Origin: Clostridiales bacterium
GTDB taxonomy: Bacteria > Bacillota > Clostridia > Oscillospirales > Acutalibacteraceae
Reading direction: 5' to 3'
Length of the DNA: 29,576 bases
Assembly: GCA_019418545.1 (NCBI GenBank)
Contig: DYBQ01000023.1
Location: 1-29,576 of the forward strand
A program made the translations under genes and the position numbers. Numbering within the stretch: the stretch's first letter is position 1; every line of letters begins with the position of its first letter. Positions 8,600 to 16,555 of this stretch are shown in pieces. Under the pieces are notes generated by a model. That model made no database searches. It worked only from the letters and a program-made list of their open reading frames with translations, and was not told where the DNA came from.

Positions 8600-9445
8600 C
8601 TACTTCCTCTCATCTGCTGCGGATTCCTTTTTCGCCGCTTGTGCATTATGTCGATATTCTCTGGGCGTACATCCGCATATCTTTTTAAACTCTCGATTAA
8701 ACGTCCTTGGATTTTCATATCCACAGGCACGGCAAATCGAAAGAACGTCTTCTTCTGTTGCTTGCAGAAGTGCCTGTGCATGGTCAATACGGAGGCGGTT
8801 TACATATTCACTCAAACTGGTACGCAATTTTTCCCCGAAAACTCGGGATACTCGATATTTACTCACCTGCAATTTTTCTGCCAAAATATCCAGTGAAACC
8901 GGCTCGGCATAATTTTCCGATATCCAGCCAATGACCTGGGCCGTCAAATCCGCCGGAGGGACGTCTGTGTTTTCCTTCATTTCCATACAGGGAATGGTTC
9001 GCGCTAAAATCAGCTGCACAAACGCCCTTGCTGCCGAAAGGCTCCCCCCTTGAGAAAAAATTTCACGCAACCCACGCATGGCATAGCCAACATTGGGATG
9101 GAGTTTTCTTTCCTCTACCACTGGAGAATCAGGGATACAGCGCAGCAATGTACGTCGGAATTCTCCGGCCATTTGGGTTGGGCACAATGCCAGCAGCATA
9201 CAGCTTTCCCCTTGCGTTTCAAAACTGTGAATTCTTCCAGGGAACACCACCGCACAGTCGCCCGGCCGCAGCAAATAATCCTTTTCTCCTTCCTGCAAAA
9301 GGATTTTCCCTCTCTCAATAAATACTACCTCTAAATCTGGATGAAGATGCGGGGGAAATGTTAAATCCCGGCTGCGATGGCAGGCAAAAACCCCATATCG
9401 GTTTTCATACAACGGCAGGCTGCCCCATTGTTCTTCCTCAGGCAC
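8600..9445 (-). CDS. AraC family transcriptional regulator with cupin sensor domain
   Basis: The N-terminal half (about residues 10-120) is a cupin-type ligand domain, with HLHPDLEVVFIERG and LRPGDCAVVFPGRIHSF as the two cupin motifs. The C-terminal 100 residues form the two helix-turn-helix AraC domain, ending in the signature GYENPRTFNREFKKICGCTPREYR. The start is a GTG at 9445, preceded at seven bases by AAAGGAGG; the in-frame TTG further upstream lies within that ribosome site. It is the first gene of a four-gene unit (AraC, MarR, Nudix, CysK) behind a strong promoter. The cupin half suggests sensing of a sugar or small metabolite; the effector is unknown. Confidence 0.93.
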   Translation of the reverse strand: MPEEEQWGSLPLYENRYGVFACHRSRDLTFPPHLHPDLEVVFIERGKILLQEGEKDYLLRPGDCAVVFPGRIHSFETQGESCMLLALCPTQMAGEFRRTLLRCIPDSPVVEERKLHPNVGYAMRGLREIFSQGGSLSAARAFVQLILARTIPCMEMKENTDVPPADLTAQVIGWISENYAEPVSLDILAEKLQVSKYRVSRVFGEKLRTSLSEYVNRLRIDHAQALLQATEEDVLSICRACGYENPRTFNREFKKICGCTPREYRHNAQAAKKESAADERK

Positions 9446-9493
9446 TCGTTTGCCTCCTTTCTGCAATAAATGTCCAGTTTTCTATATAATTTG

Positions 9494-9522
9494 ATTATAC
9501 CGCGAATCTCCTGATAATGCAA
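9494..9522 (-). promoter_or_regulatory. Sigma-A promoter of the AraC-MarR-Nudix-CysK unit
   Basis: On the minus strand TTGCAT (9517-9522) and TATAAT (9494-9499) are exactly 17 bases apart, about 50 bases upstream of the AraC start codon. Confidence 0.82.
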
Positions 9523-9533
9523 ACACAACCCTA

Positions 9534-9581
9534 ACAAAACAAAGCCTCTAAACCCGGAAATAACTGGGGTTTAGAGGCTTT
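9534..9581 (-). terminator. Intrinsic terminator after the PRPP synthetase gene
   Basis: Arms 9541-9555 (AAAGCCTCTAAACCC) and 9567-9581 pair perfectly over 15 bases with an 11-base loop. On the minus strand a T-rich run (TTTGTTTTGTT) follows the stem. Confidence 0.88.
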
Positions 9582-9600
9582 ACAATCAATCAATATAGGC

Positions 9601-10752
9601 TTATCGCTGGCCGCGTGCTTTTAAAAGCTGTTCGATTTTTTCATGGGGGTCAATAATGGTACTCACAGAATTGTCGTGGTTCAATGCAGCGATAAAATAG
9701 GCGATATACTTGGATACATCCACCTCAAAGAACCATTCTCTCTGTCGAAGCTCAGGAGAACGATAGGTAAGGTTGCTTCCCAAAACACCTGAAATATATC
9801 CCTCTTCATAGGCTTTATCGAAAGCTTCCAAACCATTGGTGAAAATTGCATAGGTAGCATAGGCAAAAATCCGTCCTGCCTTCTGCTTTTTCAATGCATA
9901 AGCGATATCCAGCATGGATTCACCGGAAGAAATAATATCATCGGCGATAAAGACATCTTTTCCCTCCACCGAGGAGCCCAAATATTCATGGGCAACGATG
10001 GGGTTACGGCCGTTGACAATCCGGGAATAGTCGCGGCGCTTATAGAACATACCCAAATCTACGCCCAAAACAGAAGCATAATACATATTGCGGTTCATGG
10101 CGCCTTCGTCCGGGCTAACAATCATAAAATGGTCACGAGTCAAAGAAATATCGGGTACATTACGGAACAGTGTCTTTAACACCTGATAGGTGGGCATTAC
10201 GTTGTCAAATCCCATCAGGGGAACGGCATTCTGTACGCGCGGGTCATGGGCATCAAAAGTTACTACATTGGCAACTCCCATAGCAGCCAGTTCCTGCAGC
10301 ATAACCGCACAGTCCAAAGACTCCCGATAGCTGCGGCGATGCTGGCGGCCGCCATACAGGATGGGCATAATCACATTGATTCGGTGAGCCTTACCACTGG
10401 CAGCCTGAATCAACCGTTTCAAATCCTGGAAATGGTCATCCGGAGACATGCAGTTTTTCCGGCCAAACATATTGTAGGTACAGGAATAGTTTCCCACATC
10501 CACAATAAAATACAAGTCATCTCCGCGAATGGTAGATTTAATCAATCCTTTTCCATCGCCGGAGGAAAAACGGGGGCATTCACTTTCAACAATAAAATTA
10601 TCCTGATTGCGGCCTGCTTCCTTTGCCCACCGAACCAGATGACTGTTGATTTTTTCTCCTAATTCCCGGGCTCCTTCCAGCGGGATTAGCCCCAAAGGAG
10701 CCACACAGTCACCTTCACTGAAAAAAAGCTGTGCATCCGTCTGTCTGTCCAT
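9601..10752 (-). CDS. prs: Ribose-phosphate pyrophosphokinase (PRPP synthetase), long divergent form
   Basis: The enzyme forms PRPP from ribose-5-phosphate and ATP, feeding purine, pyrimidine, histidine, tryptophan and NAD synthesis. The two-lobed phosphoribosyltransferase fold is visible: a flexible-loop motif MPILYGGRQHRRS (where classical enzymes have a YARQDR-type loop), a metal/substrate motif VTFDAHDPRVQNA, and a PRPP-binding loop FIADDIISSGESM in place of the classical DDxxxTGGT. At 383 residues it is about 65 longer than the classical 315-320, with an N-terminal extension and inserted segments. The ATG at 10752 has an AAGGAG site. It is transcribed alone and ends in a strong terminator. 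The motif drift makes a changed regulatory or assembly behaviour possible; the overall assignment is firm. Confidence 0.88.
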   Translation of the reverse strand: MDRQTDAQLFFSEGDCVAPLGLIPLEGARELGEKINSHLVRWAKEAGRNQDNFIVESECPRFSSGDGKGLIKSTIRGDDLYFIVDVGNYSCTYNMFGRKNCMSPDDHFQDLKRLIQAASGKAHRINVIMPILYGGRQHRRSYRESLDCAVMLQELAAMGVANVVTFDAHDPRVQNAVPLMGFDNVMPTYQVLKTLFRNVPDISLTRDHFMIVSPDEGAMNRNMYYASVLGVDLGMFYKRRDYSRIVNGRNPIVAHEYLGSSVEGKDVFIADDIISSGESMLDIAYALKKQKAGRIFAYATYAIFTNGLEAFDKAYEEGYISGVLGSNLTYRSPELRQREWFFEVDVSKYIAYFIAALNHDNSVSTIIDPHEKIEQLLKARGQR

Positions 10753-10963
10753 ACCGTTCTCCTTACTTTTTAATTTATTCTCCCGGTATTTTTATTATCA
10801 CCGGAACGTCATAATATACTTATCATAACATACAATCCGAGGCAGTTCCACCAAAAAAGTCAGTTTTTGTCGAGTTTGTGAGGTCTGCCGGGTTCCGGTT
10901 CCAGTTTTTAAAAGGATTTTGTAAAAGAAAAAGTCCGTACAAGTTAAGTTTTCACCGTTTTTT

Positions 10964-11929
10964 CTAATTTCGCTGCAGGTTTTCACCTGTTTCAACCGAC
11001 TTTTCAACCGCTTTATCTTGATAATGCACTGGTTTTCCCAAAGCCTGGGTGCGCTTTTGGCTTCGCAAATCAGCCAAAACCATCACCGTTACAGCCCCTA
11101 AAATCACCACACATCCAAGCAGCTTTTCCCATGTCATTTCCTCGTGCAAAAACAGCCATCCAGACAGCACACTGGAAACCGGCTCAAACATACAGAATAC
11201 TGCTGCGGTGCTGGCTCCCAAATCCTGAATCCCCTTTTGCAGCAAAGCGACTGCCAAAAAAGAAGTACAAATTGCCACAATAAAAGTATATACCATCGCC
11301 AGCGGCAGCAATGCATAGTTAATTTTTCCAACTGGGATATCCACCAGCGCCATTGCCATTGCATTGGTAAATCCCATATAACAGGCTACCTTATTGGGAT
11401 TCATATTGCGCAAGGGAGTTTTATCCATCCCTGTCAAATAACAGCCATAGGTAATTGCCGATGCCAGCGCCAGTACGATTCCTGGCAAAGCTGCATCTCC
11501 GTCCCTGTCCAAAAAGAAAAAGATTCCAATCACAGCAGCCAGCAAAGCGATTAGCTTCCATTTTCCCATCCGTTCCCGGAAAATCACCCGACAAATCAGT
11601 GCAGTAACTATAGGATATAGGAAGTGAAGGGTGGTAGCTGTACCGACTCCCACATAGTTGTAAGATTCATACAGCATATAGGTCGTGCTGGCCCGAAACA
11701 CTACGCCTACCAGCAGCAAAAATCCCAACTCTTTCAAGGTAATCCGAAATGGGATTTTTCGAATCCCCATAACGCATAACAATACAGGTACTACCATGAT
11801 ATTTCGATAAAAAGTGAGCGTATTGGCATTACTCCCCATTTGAAATGTCATACTGGCCAATATAGGCGTAACACCAAACAGCAGTGCGGAGATAATTGTA
11901 AAAACCATTCCGCGCAGCATACGATTCAA
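10964..11929 (-). CDS. EamA/DMT superfamily transporter
   Basis: The 321-residue protein has ten hydrophobic helices arranged as two five-helix EamA repeats, typical of drug/metabolite exporters of the 10-TMS family. The first repeat contains the conserved FYRNIMVVPVL and the second ends with FEPVSSVLSGWLFLHEEMTWEKLLGCVVILGAV, a classic EamA signature. A basic, hydrophilic tail of about 35 residues follows. The start is either TTG at 11929, about 11 bases from GGAG, or the ATG at 11920, which is too far from that site; TTG is slightly preferred. It lies 58 bases downstream of DAHP synthase and could share its transcript, hinting at amino-acid or aromatic metabolite export, but this is inference. 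Confidence 0.88.
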   Translation of the reverse strand: MNRMLRGMVFTIISALLFGVTPILASMTFQMGSNANTLTFYRNIMVVPVLLCVMGIRKIPFRITLKELGFLLLVGVVFRASTTYMLYESYNYVGVGTATTLHFLYPIVTALICRVIFRERMGKWKLIALLAAVIGIFFFLDRDGDAALPGIVLALASAITYGCYLTGMDKTPLRNMNPNKVACYMGFTNAMAMALVDIPVGKINYALLPLAMVYTFIVAICTSFLAVALLQKGIQDLGASTAAVFCMFEPVSSVLSGWLFLHEEMTWEKLLGCVVILGAVTVMVLADLRSQKRTQALGKPVHYQDKAVEKSVETGENLQRN

Positions 11930-11987
11930 CAGGGCACCATCTCCATTTGTTTATTTAGATTTTTTTAATTATGATAACATGCAGTTT

Positions 11988-13019
11988 TTAAACCGATTCA
12001 GCAATGGTATAAATCAATTTTTCCGTATCATCCCATCCCAAACAGGCATCGGTAATGGACTTACCAAAAACACGGTGGTCCGAAATAGGCTGCTTTCCCT
12101 CTTCCAAATAACTTTCAATCATAACGCCTTTTACAAGTTTTTGCAGCCCGGAATGATATCGGCGGCTGTGCAGCACTTCGCTGACAATCCGAATTTGCTC
12201 TTTATACTGTTTGTTGGAATTGGAATGGTTGGCATCAATAATTGCAGCCGGATTTTTCAGTTCCCGCTTTTCATATTGCTCCAACAGCCGCACCAAATCT
12301 TCATAGTGATAGTTTGGCACACAGGTTCCATACTTGTCCACACCGCCCCGCAAAATAACATGAGCTAAATCGTTGCCATCTGTCGTCACATCGCACCCAC
12401 GATAAATAAATGTATGGGGCCACTGGGCTGCCGTAACTGAGTTGAGCATGACCGAAAAATCACCGCTGGTAGGGTTTTTCATTCCCACCGGAATATCCAT
12501 TCCGCTGGCTGTGAGACGGTGCTGCTGGTTTTCTACCGAGCGAGCACCAATGGCTTCGTAGGAAAGGATATCATCCAAATAGCTTCGATTCTCAGGATAG
12601 AGCATTTCATCAGCGGCAGTTAATCCGGTTTCTGCAATGGCCCGAATATGCATTTTTCGAATTGCAATCATGCCTCCCAGCAAATCCGGCGCTTTATCCG
12701 GCTCCGGCTGGTGCAGCATTCCCTTATAGCCTTCTCCGGTTGTGCGGGGCTTGTTGGTATAAATCCGGGGAATTAAAATCAGCCGGTCAGACACCTTCTC
12801 ACTAACTTTTGCCAATCGGGAAACATATTCGCACACAGCGTCCTCATTGTCAGCAGAGCAGGGGCCTACAATTACTAAAAACTTATCGCCTTCCCCAGTA
12901 AACACTTTTCGAATTTCCGCATCTCTTCGGGCTTTCACGGCTTTCAATTCATTTGACAGGGGAAATTCCTCTTTCAATCGGGACGGCAAGGGCAGTTCCT
13001 TATTGACTTTCATTCCCAT
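11988..13019 (-). CDS. 3-deoxy-7-phosphoheptulonate (DAHP) synthase, class I AroFGH type
   Basis: It catalyses the first step of the shikimate pathway, joining phosphoenolpyruvate and erythrose-4-phosphate. Visible motifs are the metal cysteine loop VGPCSAD, the substrate loop YTNKPRTTGEGYKG, MKNPTSG, the metal histidine in DANHSNSNKQ and the metal glutamate in VMIESYLEEG. The ATG at 13019 has GGAGG eight bases upstream and gives a normal 343-residue enzyme; earlier in-frame starts would run into the preceding hairpin. The N-terminal extension of the AroFGH type, which carries feedback inhibition by an aromatic amino acid, is present. It follows the diaminopimelate dehydrogenase gene, separated by a strong hairpin. 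Confidence 0.95.
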   Translation of the reverse strand: MGMKVNKELPLPSRLKEEFPLSNELKAVKARRDAEIRKVFTGEGDKFLVIVGPCSADNEDAVCEYVSRLAKVSEKVSDRLILIPRIYTNKPRTTGEGYKGMLHQPEPDKAPDLLGGMIAIRKMHIRAIAETGLTAADEMLYPENRSYLDDILSYEAIGARSVENQQHRLTASGMDIPVGMKNPTSGDFSVMLNSVTAAQWPHTFIYRGCDVTTDGNDLAHVILRGGVDKYGTCVPNYHYEDLVRLLEQYEKRELKNPAAIIDANHSNSNKQYKEQIRIVSEVLHSRRYHSGLQKLVKGVMIESYLEEGKQPISDHRVFGKSITDACLGWDDTEKLIYTIAESV

Positions 13020-13048
13020 ATGACACACCTCCACCAAATTCAAACTTT

Positions 13049-13083
13049 GCAAAAAGCGCGCTGTGCAAACATGCACAGCGCGC
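13049..13083 (-). terminator. Strong hairpin terminator/attenuator between ddh and DAHP synthase
   Basis: GCGCGCTGTGCA (13056-13067) and TGCACAGCGCGC (13072-13083) pair over 12 bases with a four-base loop. On the minus strand TTTTTGC follows. It ends only about 18 bases before the DAHP synthase ribosome site. Confidence 0.85.
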
Positions 13084-13098
13084 CCCTTCCATCATCTC

Positions 13099-14085
13099 TT
13101 ACAGCAGTGTTCTGCGAAGTTCCTCTCCGCTCTTGGCGCTCAAATAAGCCGGAGGGATGTCCAGCATCGTGCGGCAGCCGGTCTGTCCTTCCTGCTGCAT
13201 ACGGAATGCAGCACGGGCACAGGCAATAATCACAGAAGAGGTAAACTCCGGGTTGGAATCCAGCTTTAAGCTGTACTCAATCACATGATGATTTTCATTT
13301 TCCCAACCGGTACGGCCACTGCGAATCACGCAGCCGCCGTGGGGCAGGCCTTTGTGCTCTCTATCCAGCTCTTCCTGGGAAATAAAATGCACGGTAGTAT
13401 CATAATCGCTGAAATAGTTGGGCATGGTCTTAATTTCATTTTCAATGCGGGCAGTATCTGCACCCTCTTTGGCCACCACATAGCACAGTCGGGTATGCTT
13501 TTCCCGGGTGGACAGCTCTGGATTTTTTCCTGCTCTCACAGCTTCCATGGCACTTTCTACCGGAATTGTATACTGGCGGGCATCCTGCACGCCCTCAATC
13601 CGGCGAATGGCATCAGAATGTCCCTGGCTGACGCCTTTTCCCCAGAAAGTATAGTCTTTTCCATCTGTCAGAATCGCATTGGCATACAGGCGATTGAGGG
13701 AAAACATGCCCGGGTCCCAGCCAGCAGAAATCACAGCCACTTTCCCAGCTGCTTTGGCGGCCTTATCCACGGCTTCAAAGTGCTCAGGAATCTTTGCATG
13801 GGTGTCAAAGCTGTCTACTACATTAAAATGGGCAGCCATGGCAGGAGTCTGTACCGGCAAATCGGTAGCGCTTCCGCCGCAAAGAATCAGCACGTCAATT
13901 TCGTTTTCCATTTCCACAGCTTTTTCCATAGAATATACAGGAACGCCCTGAGTCAAAATCGAAACGGACGCGGGGTCTCGACGGGTAAATACAGCTTTCA
14001 GCTCCATATCTGGATTGTGCTTCACAGCGCACTCCACGCCGCGACCCAAATTGCCATATCCTGCGATACCAATACGAATGCTCAT
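13099..14085 (-). CDS. ddh: meso-Diaminopimelate D-dehydrogenase
   Basis: This NADPH-dependent enzyme makes meso-diaminopimelate from tetrahydrodipicolinate in one step, supplying peptidoglycan cross-links and lysine. The N-terminal Rossmann loop is GIAGYGNLGRG. The substrate and cofactor region shows VVDSFDTH and ISAGWDPGMFSLNR, and the dehydrogenase-specific WGKGVSQGHSDAIRRIEGV is also present. The length of 328 residues is normal. The ATG at 14085 has AAAGGA nine bases upstream. Its own promoter lies upstream and a strong hairpin downstream. A single-step Ddh route is typical of a subset of Clostridia and Corynebacteria, so it predicts a meso-DAP wall. Confidence 0.96.
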   Translation of the reverse strand: MSIRIGIAGYGNLGRGVECAVKHNPDMELKAVFTRRDPASVSILTQGVPVYSMEKAVEMENEIDVLILCGGSATDLPVQTPAMAAHFNVVDSFDTHAKIPEHFEAVDKAAKAAGKVAVISAGWDPGMFSLNRLYANAILTDGKDYTFWGKGVSQGHSDAIRRIEGVQDARQYTIPVESAMEAVRAGKNPELSTREKHTRLCYVVAKEGADTARIENEIKTMPNYFSDYDTTVHFISQEELDREHKGLPHGGCVIRSGRTGWENENHHVIEYSLKLDSNPEFTSSVIIACARAAFRMQQEGQTGCRTMLDIPPAYLSAKSGEELRRTLL

Positions 14086-14155
14086 GTTACATTATCCTTT
14101 CTGCTGCTCAAAGCATCTTGAGGATGCCCGCAAAATATTTTATAAAACAGGTGTC

Positions 14156-14184
14156 ATTATAACATATCTTTCCCCGCATTTCGA
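14156..14184 (-). promoter_or_regulatory. Sigma-A promoter of ddh
   Basis: On the minus strand TCGAAA (14179-14184) and TATAAT (14156-14161) are 17 bases apart, about 70 bases upstream of the ddh start. Confidence 0.65.
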
Positions 14185-14223
14185 GAAATTTTGCAAATTT
14201 CCCGCAGGATGTTACACACCAGA

Positions 14224-15555
14224 TTATCCGATACCGCCAAAGAAAATACCCAAAATATACACAGCGAGTGTCAGCCCCACAAACAGGTATTTGGTCATTG
14301 GCTCAAACCAGCGGCCCAATGCTTTCTCTCTCCCCAGCTGAACCTGTTCTCTGGCAAATCCTTTGGGGCAAACCCAGAAGAACATAATTGCGGCTAGCAA
14401 TGCGCCCAACGGAATGATATAAATGGACACCACATCCATCCACATGCTGACCATATCGCCGTTTTCGATAAAGATGCCTACAGCCACAGCAATCAGGGCA
14501 ACAATTCCCACAGCGACCTTTCGGGAAAGGTGGAACTGCGTTTGCAAAGCTTCAATGGGTGTTTCAAAAAGATTCATCAGTGATGTTACCGCGGCAAAAA
14601 TAACGGCAATAAAGAAAACAATTGCAAACAGCTGTCCAAAGGGCATTTGCTGGAACACCTTCGGCAACGTAATGAACATCAGCGGCGGTCCAGAGCCTAC
14701 ATCTTCCCCAAAGGCAAACACAGCGGGAATAATCACCAGGCCAGCCAGCAAGGCAGCGCAGGTATCAAAAAACGCCACATTCCGGGCACAGCTGATAATA
14801 TCCGTATCCTTTTTCAAATAGCTGCCATATACAATGGTACCGGAGCCAGCCAAAGACAGGGAGAAAAACGCCTGTCCAAGAGCATACACCCAGGTGCGAA
14901 CATCGGCAAGGCACTGCCAATCCGGCACAAACAGATACTCATACCCGGCCGCCACGTTTTCCAGCGTAAAGACGCGAATCATCAACGCAATAAAAAACAG
15001 GAAAAACAGCGGCATCATCACCTTATTGACCTTTTCAATTCCCTTGGAAATACCAAACAGCATCACAGCAAAGGTAATGGCCAATCCCAGCAAATGCCAG
15101 CCCACGCTTCCAAAATTACCGGCAATCGCGCCAAACCATGCGCCGGTATCCTCAGCGGTAAACAAAGAACCGGTAAAGGAATCATACAGATATTTGAGAA
15201 ACCATCCCACAACCACGGAATAGCCAATGGCAATTCCCAGCGAGCCAATCACTGGAATCATACCAATCACTTTTCCGCCGCGGAGTCCTCTCATTTTCAT
15301 GGCATTAGAAAATGCACCCAAAGGGCCTGTCCTCTGAGAACGGCCAAAGGCCATTTCGCCTGCCACACCGGAAAATCCCAAAATAATGACGAAAATAAAA
15401 TACGGGATTAAAAAAGCAGCTCCGCCAAACTGCCCTGTACGATAGGGGAACAGCCAAATATTTCCCATTCCCACTGCCGAGCCGATGCAGGCAATAATAA
15501 ATCCGGTTTTGCTGCGGAAAGAATCTCGCAGCGCAGTTTGCTCCTTCTGTTTCAC
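14224..15555 (-). CDS. Neurotransmitter:sodium symporter (NSS/SNF) family transporter
   Basis: This membrane protein of about 443 residues and 11-12 helices belongs to the LeuT/NSS family, which couples Na+ entry to uptake of amino acids or amines. The first helix carries the hallmark IGSAVGMGNIWLFPY, whose unwound centre binds Na+ and substrate, followed by GQFGGAAFLIPYF. Helix 6 (YALGQAFFSLSLAGSGTIVYGSY) and the SLMNLFETPIEAL segment also fit. The true start is probably the GTG at 15555, eight bases from AGAGGAG, since the in-frame ATG at 15582 lies before that site. It is monocistronic with a near-consensus promoter. Bacterial relatives carry leucine, alanine or tryptophan; the substrate here is not determined. 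Confidence 0.93.
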   Translation of the reverse strand: MKQKEQTALRDSFRSKTGFIIACIGSAVGMGNIWLFPYRTGQFGGAAFLIPYFIFVIILGFSGVAGEMAFGRSQRTGPLGAFSNAMKMRGLRGGKVIGMIPVIGSLGIAIGYSVVVGWFLKYLYDSFTGSLFTAEDTGAWFGAIAGNFGSVGWHLLGLAITFAVMLFGISKGIEKVNKVMMPLFFLFFIALMIRVFTLENVAAGYEYLFVPDWQCLADVRTWVYALGQAFFSLSLAGSGTIVYGSYLKKDTDIISCARNVAFFDTCAALLAGLVIIPAVFAFGEDVGSGPPLMFITLPKVFQQMPFGQLFAIVFFIAVIFAAVTSLMNLFETPIEALQTQFHLSRKVAVGIVALIAVAVGIFIENGDMVSMWMDVVSIYIIPLGALLAAIMFFWVCPKGFAREQVQLGREKALGRWFEPMTKYLFVGLTLAVYILGIFFGGIG

Positions 15556-15646
15556 GATTTTCACTCCTCTTTCCCACGCCATATCAAATGCAATTCACAG
15601 CACGCTTTTTTGCATTTTTTTGGCCTAATTTCATAATTCATTGAAT

Positions 15647-15675
15647 ATTATACACATATTCCCGCTTTTTCGCAA
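15647..15675 (-). promoter_or_regulatory. Sigma-A promoter of the NSS transporter gene
   Basis: On the minus strand TTGCGA (15670-15675), 17 bases, then TATAAT (15647-15652), about 90 bases upstream of the start codon. Confidence 0.75.
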
Positions 15676-15705
15676 TATTATTTGCAGGATGTCTTGCAAA
15701 AAAAT

Positions 15706-16527
15706 TCATAGCAAAGCAATTTCCTTTCCACTGAGAATATCATTCTCCGCCTCTGTGGAAATCGGTGTATACGCTGTTATTTCCGCGCTGTCCAAATCCA
15801 CCTCTGCAATCACCTTGTCCATCCCCAAAATCATTTTCTCATCCCTGACCAGCATGTTTTGCACCAGTTCAAAATTTTGAGAAAATGCAGATTTACACAC
15901 AAACCCTTTTTCGGAAATTTCAAACAGATAGGCTCTGTCCTCATTGGCGCCGCCACCCTGTCGAAAAATTTTATCCGTAAAACCGGAAACAAGAACATAC
16001 GCCGCCTGGGGCTGCACACAGAGGGCTTTAAAAGAAATCAGTTCAGACTCTCCCGCAGGCGTTTTTTCAAAAGAGGAAAACAGCTCCCTATATCGCAAAT
16101 TTCTGAGAAATTCATAAATTTTTACATGCCCCATCCCCATATGGTTACAAGAATCAATGGCATAAATTTTTTCAAAGCATTCAAATACTTCCACAAAATT
16201 CCCGGACAAATATTGCTTTGCAGGAGTTATCAGGGTTCCGCCAAATTCCCCCTGGTTATGGGAAATAAAAACACCCGCAGAGGTTAAAAACTTATCCTGC
16301 TGGGGTTTCCGGCCATCCCCAGCAAACCGCCAGATAAGTTTTCCCGCTTCGTCAAAGGCGATTTCCAAAAATTCCGGCATCCAGGCAGAAGGGGCTGGGA
16401 CATAACACCACGCCTTGCATTTGTCCTCCACTCCCTGCTTTTGCACATAGGCTTTGGAATAATAGCCGCCCGAAATCTCGAAAGAAGTTTCCCGCAGCCC
16501 AGCGGCGGGTTTCCATACATCGTACAA
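15706..16527 (-). CDS. Protein of unknown function, probably beta-propeller-like
   Basis: I do not recognise this 273-residue protein. It has no signal peptide or membrane helix. Alternating short hydrophobic strands such as AYVLVSGFTDKIF, RAYLFEISEKGF and MILGMDKVIAEVDLD suggest a beta-rich, possibly propeller-like fold. The start appears to be a TTG at 16527 with AGGA eight bases upstream; the nearby ATG at 16520 is in another frame and gives only a short product. It begins 28 bases after rlmD and is most likely the last gene of that operon. It bears a loose resemblance in style to the unknown protein at 27121-28296, but homology is not shown. Confidence 0.75.
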   Translation of the reverse strand: MYDVWKPAAGLRETSFEISGGYYSKAYVQKQGVEDKCKAWCYVPAPSAWMPEFLEIAFDEAGKLIWRFAGDGRKPQQDKFLTSAGVFISHNQGEFGGTLITPAKQYLSGNFVEVFECFEKIYAIDSCNHMGMGHVKIYEFLRNLRYRELFSSFEKTPAGESELISFKALCVQPQAAYVLVSGFTDKIFRQGGGANEDRAYLFEISEKGFVCKSAFSQNFELVQNMLVRDEKMILGMDKVIAEVDLDSAEITAYTPISTEAENDILSGKEIALL

Positions 16528-16555
16528 AGTATTCTTCCTCCCTCCTGTTTGGTTA

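Noticed and set aside
10798..11007. 69-codon minus-strand frame between prs and the EamA transporter
   Set aside because: It overlaps the end of the transporter gene in another frame, has no ribosome site and no recognisable sequence. The prs promoter probably lies here but I could not place it with confidence.
13285..14121. 278-codon plus-strand frame opposite diaminopimelate dehydrogenase
   Set aside because: Antisense shadow of ddh, whose motifs, promoter and length are normal.
14647..15411. 254-codon plus-strand frame opposite the sodium symporter
   Set aside because: It lies wholly antisense to a well-supported NSS gene, and its translation has no recognisable domain.
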